64,000 nt of DNA from Paranoxybacillus sp035645275 (GTDB lineage: Bacteria; Bacillota; Bacilli; Bacillales; Anoxybacillaceae), in contig DASQMX010000026.1 of the NCBI GenBank assembly GCA_035645275.1, positions 372,001-436,000 on the forward strand. Direction: 5' to 3'. The position numbers and the translations under genes are program-made. Within the stretch, counting starts at the first letter, position 1. The number at the start of each line of letters is the position of its first letter. This document shows, piece by piece, positions 61,859 to 64,000 of this stretch. Below the pieces are notes generated by a model. The model was not told the origin of the DNA and searched no databases. It worked only from the letters and a program-made list of their open reading frames with translations.

Positions 61859-61904
61859 GAGGCTGACCGATAAGTGTCTGACACTTTGCTTTTTGGTCAG
61901 CCTC
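61859..61904. repeat. Palindromic element, short form (copy 13)
   Basis: GAGGCTGACCGATAAGTGTC followed by TGACACTTTGC and GGTCAGCCTC. This is the simplest version of the family: a single GTCTGAC copy and no inner module. It follows ypuA by 19 bases. Confidence 0.9.
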
Positions 61905-61969
61905 ATTCTATATTTTTGCGACAATCTCTCATCTACTCTCCGTTTAGAGTTGAAAAATGTTAAAAAACA

Positions 61970-62003
61970 AAAGCAAGCACCGAGCCAACTCGGTGCTTGC
62001 TTT
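61970..62003 (-). terminator. Terminator after lysA
   Basis: AAGCAAGCACCGAG / CTCGGTGCTTGCTT with a four-base loop and T-runs on both strands, ending at the lysA stop. Confidence 0.93.
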
Positions 62004-62007
62004 TTCA

Positions 62008-63327
62008 TTATTTATTCACTTTCGCCTTCAACGGCACATCCAATCTGACTAAGTCTTCATATGTCTCCCGCTTGACGACAAGCTGGGCTTCACCGTTTTC
62101 AACGAACACGACAGCTGGACGCGGAATGCGGTTATAGTTGTTCGCCATTGAATAGCCGTAAGCTCCTGTACAAAATACCGCCAAGTAATCGCCTGCCTGC
62201 GCTTTTGGAAGCGGCAAGTCCCAAATTAACATATCCCCAGATTCACAGCATTTCCCAGCAATAGAGACGACTTCTTCGTTCTCATCAAGAACACGGTTAG
62301 CAAGTACAGCCTCATATTTTGCTTCATAAAGAGCCGGACGGATGTTGTCGCTCATGCCGCCGTCGACCGCTACATATTGGCGGACGTTTGGCACTTCTTT
62401 CCGCGAGCCGATGGAATAAATCGTCGTCCCGGCATCCCCGACTAACGAACGCCCCGGCTCAATCCAAATTTCCGGCATTTTAATGCCAAGTTGCGCTACT
62501 TGCTTCTTTACTTCAGCAATAATTTGTTCAACATACATCGAAGCCGAAATCGGGTCGTCTTCGCTCGTATAGCGAATGCCAAAACCGCCGCCAAGATTGA
62601 CGACTTCCGGCACAAAGCCGAACTTTTCTTTCCAATCACTAATTTTCTTAAAAATTTTCTGTGCCGCTAATACAAATCCCGTCGTCTCAAAAATTTGCGA
62701 GCCGATATGGCAATGAAGTCCTAACACTTTGAAAGCCGGAGAAGCCAAAGCCTTTTCAAACGCTTCATCCGCTTGGCCATTATTCAAATCAAAACCGAAT
62801 TTCGAATCTTCCTGCCCTGTTAAAATGTAATCGTGCGTATGCGCTTCAATTCCCGGCGTTACTCTTAGCAATATGGAAGTCGTCACACCATACTGCTTAC
62901 TTAGCTGTTCGAGAAGGGATAATTCATAAAAATTATCGACAACAATGCAGCCTATTTCATGTTGAAGCGCCATTTCCAGTTCTTCATAGCTTTTGTTATT
63001 CCCATGAAAATGAATGCGCTCAGGTGGAAACCCCGCCTTTAATGCTGTATACAATTCGCCGCCAGATACAACATCTAACGACAACCCTTCTTCTTCCGCT
63101 AATTGCACCATTGCCACTGTTGAAAATGCCTTGCTTGCATAAGCAACTTGCGCTCTCACCCCGTGCTTTTCAAACGTTTGCTTAAAAGCGCGGGCTCGTT
63201 CACGAATTAATGCAACATCATAAATATATAACGGCGTGCCATATTCTCGCGCTAAATCAACAACATCGACACCGCCGATTTCCAGATGCCCCTTTTCATT
63301 GACGCGACTTGTCCCGTGAAAATACAT
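62008..63327 (-). CDS. lysA: Diaminopimelate decarboxylase LysA
   Basis: 439 residues. PLP lysine in AYASKAFST near 62, HCHIGSQIFE near 200, GGGFGIRY near 240, EPGRSLVGD near 295 and CCESGD near 360 (active-site Cys). Last step of lysine biosynthesis. Start after TGAGGG. No lysine riboswitch was recognised upstream. Confidence 0.97.
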   Translation of the reverse strand: MYFHGTSRVNEKGHLEIGGVDVVDLAREYGTPLYIYDVALIRERARAFKQTFEKHGVRAQVAYASKAFSTVAMVQLAEEEGLSLDVVSGGELYTALKAGFPPERIHFHGNNKSYEELEMALQHEIGCIVVDNFYELSLLEQLSKQYGVTTSILLRVTPGIEAHTHDYILTGQEDSKFGFDLNNGQADEAFEKALASPAFKVLGLHCHIGSQIFETTGFVLAAQKIFKKISDWKEKFGFVPEVVNLGGGFGIRYTSEDDPISASMYVEQIIAEVKKQVAQLGIKMPEIWIEPGRSLVGDAGTTIYSIGSRKEVPNVRQYVAVDGGMSDNIRPALYEAKYEAVLANRVLDENEEVVSIAGKCCESGDMLIWDLPLPKAQAGDYLAVFCTGAYGYSMANNYNRIPRPAVVFVENGEAQLVVKRETYEDLVRLDVPLKAKVNK

Positions 63328-63398
63328 GACAATCCCTCATTCCTGTGAGATTAAACATTCAAAAATATTAATTTTTATGCAGTTTGTTTTTCGTAAAG

Positions 63399-63437
63399 CA
63401 AAAAAGACAGTTAACAAGCAACGATTAACTGCCTTTT
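63399..63437 (-). terminator. Terminator between spoVAF and lysA
   Basis: Minus-strand AAGGCAGTTAA / TTAACTGTCTT with T-run TTTTTT. Ends the spoVA transcript. Confidence 0.85.
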
Positions 63438-63504
63438 CCGCAATAAAAAGATTACGTATAAATTATCATAACTTATAAAAAGTTGCAACTAGTTTTTTAC
63501 AAAA

Positions 63505-64000
63505 TTACGTTGGCTGTTTTTCACGGTTTTGCGGGTGCACAATGCTCGGTCTTATTTTTGAGCCCGGTACAGAACGGCGAACGAGAATTTGCAAAAATGC
63601 TGATGGGTTAAACGGAATAAACGGCCATAAATACGGTGTGTTCAATGAACGAATTTGTATTAAAAGCAATATATAAATCGTTACACCAATAACAAAACCC
63701 GGTACTTTAAAGAAAGCGACCGCTAATAAAAGAAATAAACGGGAAATTTTATTAGCAATACTTAACTCATAACTTGGTGTAGCAAATGAACCAATGGCGG
63801 AAACGGAGATATAAAGAATCACTTCCGGCACAAACAAGCCAACATTAATTGCAATTTCCCCGATTAACACCGCAGCAATTAAACCCATCGCTGTCGATAA
63901 GGGGGTTGGCGTATGAATCGCTGCCATACGCAAAAACTCCACCCCGATATCAGCAATAAACAATTGAACAATGGTAGGAATATTCGTTTTTTCATTCGGA
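63505..64000 (-). CDS. spoVAF: Stage V sporulation protein AF, 3' part
   Basis: The frame is open to the window edge, so only the C-terminal ~164 residues are present. PNEKTNIPTIVQLFIAD, then EFLRMAAIHTPTPLSTAMG and about three membrane segments match SpoVAF/GerA-type A subunits. Part of the spoVA operon for dipicolinate handling in spores. The first Met-like codon inside the window is not the true start. Confidence 0.92.
   Translation of the reverse strand, partial: PNEKTNIPTIVQLFIADIGVEFLRMAAIHTPTPLSTAMGLIAAVLIGEIAINVGLFVPEVILYISVSAIGSFATPSYELSIANKISRLFLLLAVAFFKVPGFVIGVTIYILLLIQIRSLNTPYLWPFIPFNPSAFLQILVRRSVPGSKIRPSIVHPQNREKQPT

Noticed and set aside
5134..61904. Repeated palindromes considered as a CRISPR array
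   Set aside because: Copies are scattered singly at gene ends over 57 kb, vary in length, and no cas gene or regular spacing exists.
63328..63398. Lysine riboswitch upstream of lysA
   Set aside because: The gap is too short and AT-rich and shows only the spoVA terminator; no L-box blocks are present.

Overview
The window is chromosomal DNA from an endospore-forming member of the Bacillaceae. Gene order closely follows the Bacillus subtilis segment ypfB-ypfA-ypeB-sleB-prsW ... ypdA-gudB-mecB ... ypbG/F/E/D-recQ-ypbB-fer-serA, then res, spm, dacB, ypuI, scp, rib, ppiB, ypuA, lysA, spoVA. Departures from B. subtilis point to the thermophilic Geobacillus/Parageobacillus/Anoxybacillus group: a family I pyrophosphatase after fer, cotJABC between ypbG and ypbF, a cobalamin salvage operon with the alpha-ribazole genes cblS/cblT, and nag genes next to res. 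The genus call is inference. No rRNA, tRNA, CRISPR array, prophage or intact transposase gene was seen.

Layout. 1-7.6 kb: small membrane protein, PilZ protein, spore germination pair sleB-ypeB, prsW, asparaginase, ypdA, glutamate dehydrogenase with a promoter and a cre-like box. 7.9-16.7 kb: mecB, a MerR-cobalamin regulator with the CarH residue signature, ypbG, cotJABC behind a sigma-E-type promoter, ypbF, and the ypbB-recQ-ypbD-ypbE operon. 16.9-21.5 kb: fer, ppa, serA, a cysteine-less HMA-like protein, a PHP-family phosphatase and a 28-residue ORF. 21.8-23.5 kb: sigX-rsiX behind a SigX-type promoter. 23.5-33.7 kb: a 12-gene cobalamin import and salvage operon read leftwards from one promoter and one cobalamin riboswitch. 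33.6-35 kb: gene debris (Nudix N-terminus, truncated PTS-associated protein) around a nucleoside-kinase-like gene. 35.1-40.2 kb: GlcNAc genes (SIS protein, nagA, nagB, nagR, PTS). 40.4-49.7 kb: resABCDE, rluB, spmAB, dacB. 49.9-55.6 kb: sodF-like gene, DUF2935, a frameshifted ASCH gene, ypuI, scpAB, ypuF, ribT. 56-60 kb: ribDE(BA)H behind an FMN riboswitch. 60-64 kb: a small membrane ORF, ppiB, ypuA, lysA and the 3' part of spoVAF.

How genes work together. BtuFCD imports corrinoids. The CbiZ domain fused to BtuD opens cobinamide-type precursors; CbiB and CobD build the aminopropanol arm, PduO adds the adenosyl group, CobU activates the corrinoid, CblT/CblS supply alpha-ribazole phosphate, and CobS/CobC finish the cofactor. 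A regulator predicted to bind adenosylcobalamin lies 14 kb away. res genes serve cytochrome c maturation and redox control, rib genes make flavins, and scpAB condense chromosomes.

The most striking unexplained structure is a family of about 13 nested palindromic elements (46-124 bp), plus a few shorter look-alike hairpins, almost all just after stop codons. Long and short versions differ by an inner module flanked by direct copies of GTCTGAC. They probably act as terminators, but the long/short relation suggests insertion or excision of a mini-element. Separate hairpins with CTCCCACCT/AGGTGGGAG arms at 12.7, 20.2 and 40.2 kb look like orphan ends of IS200/IS605-type elements.
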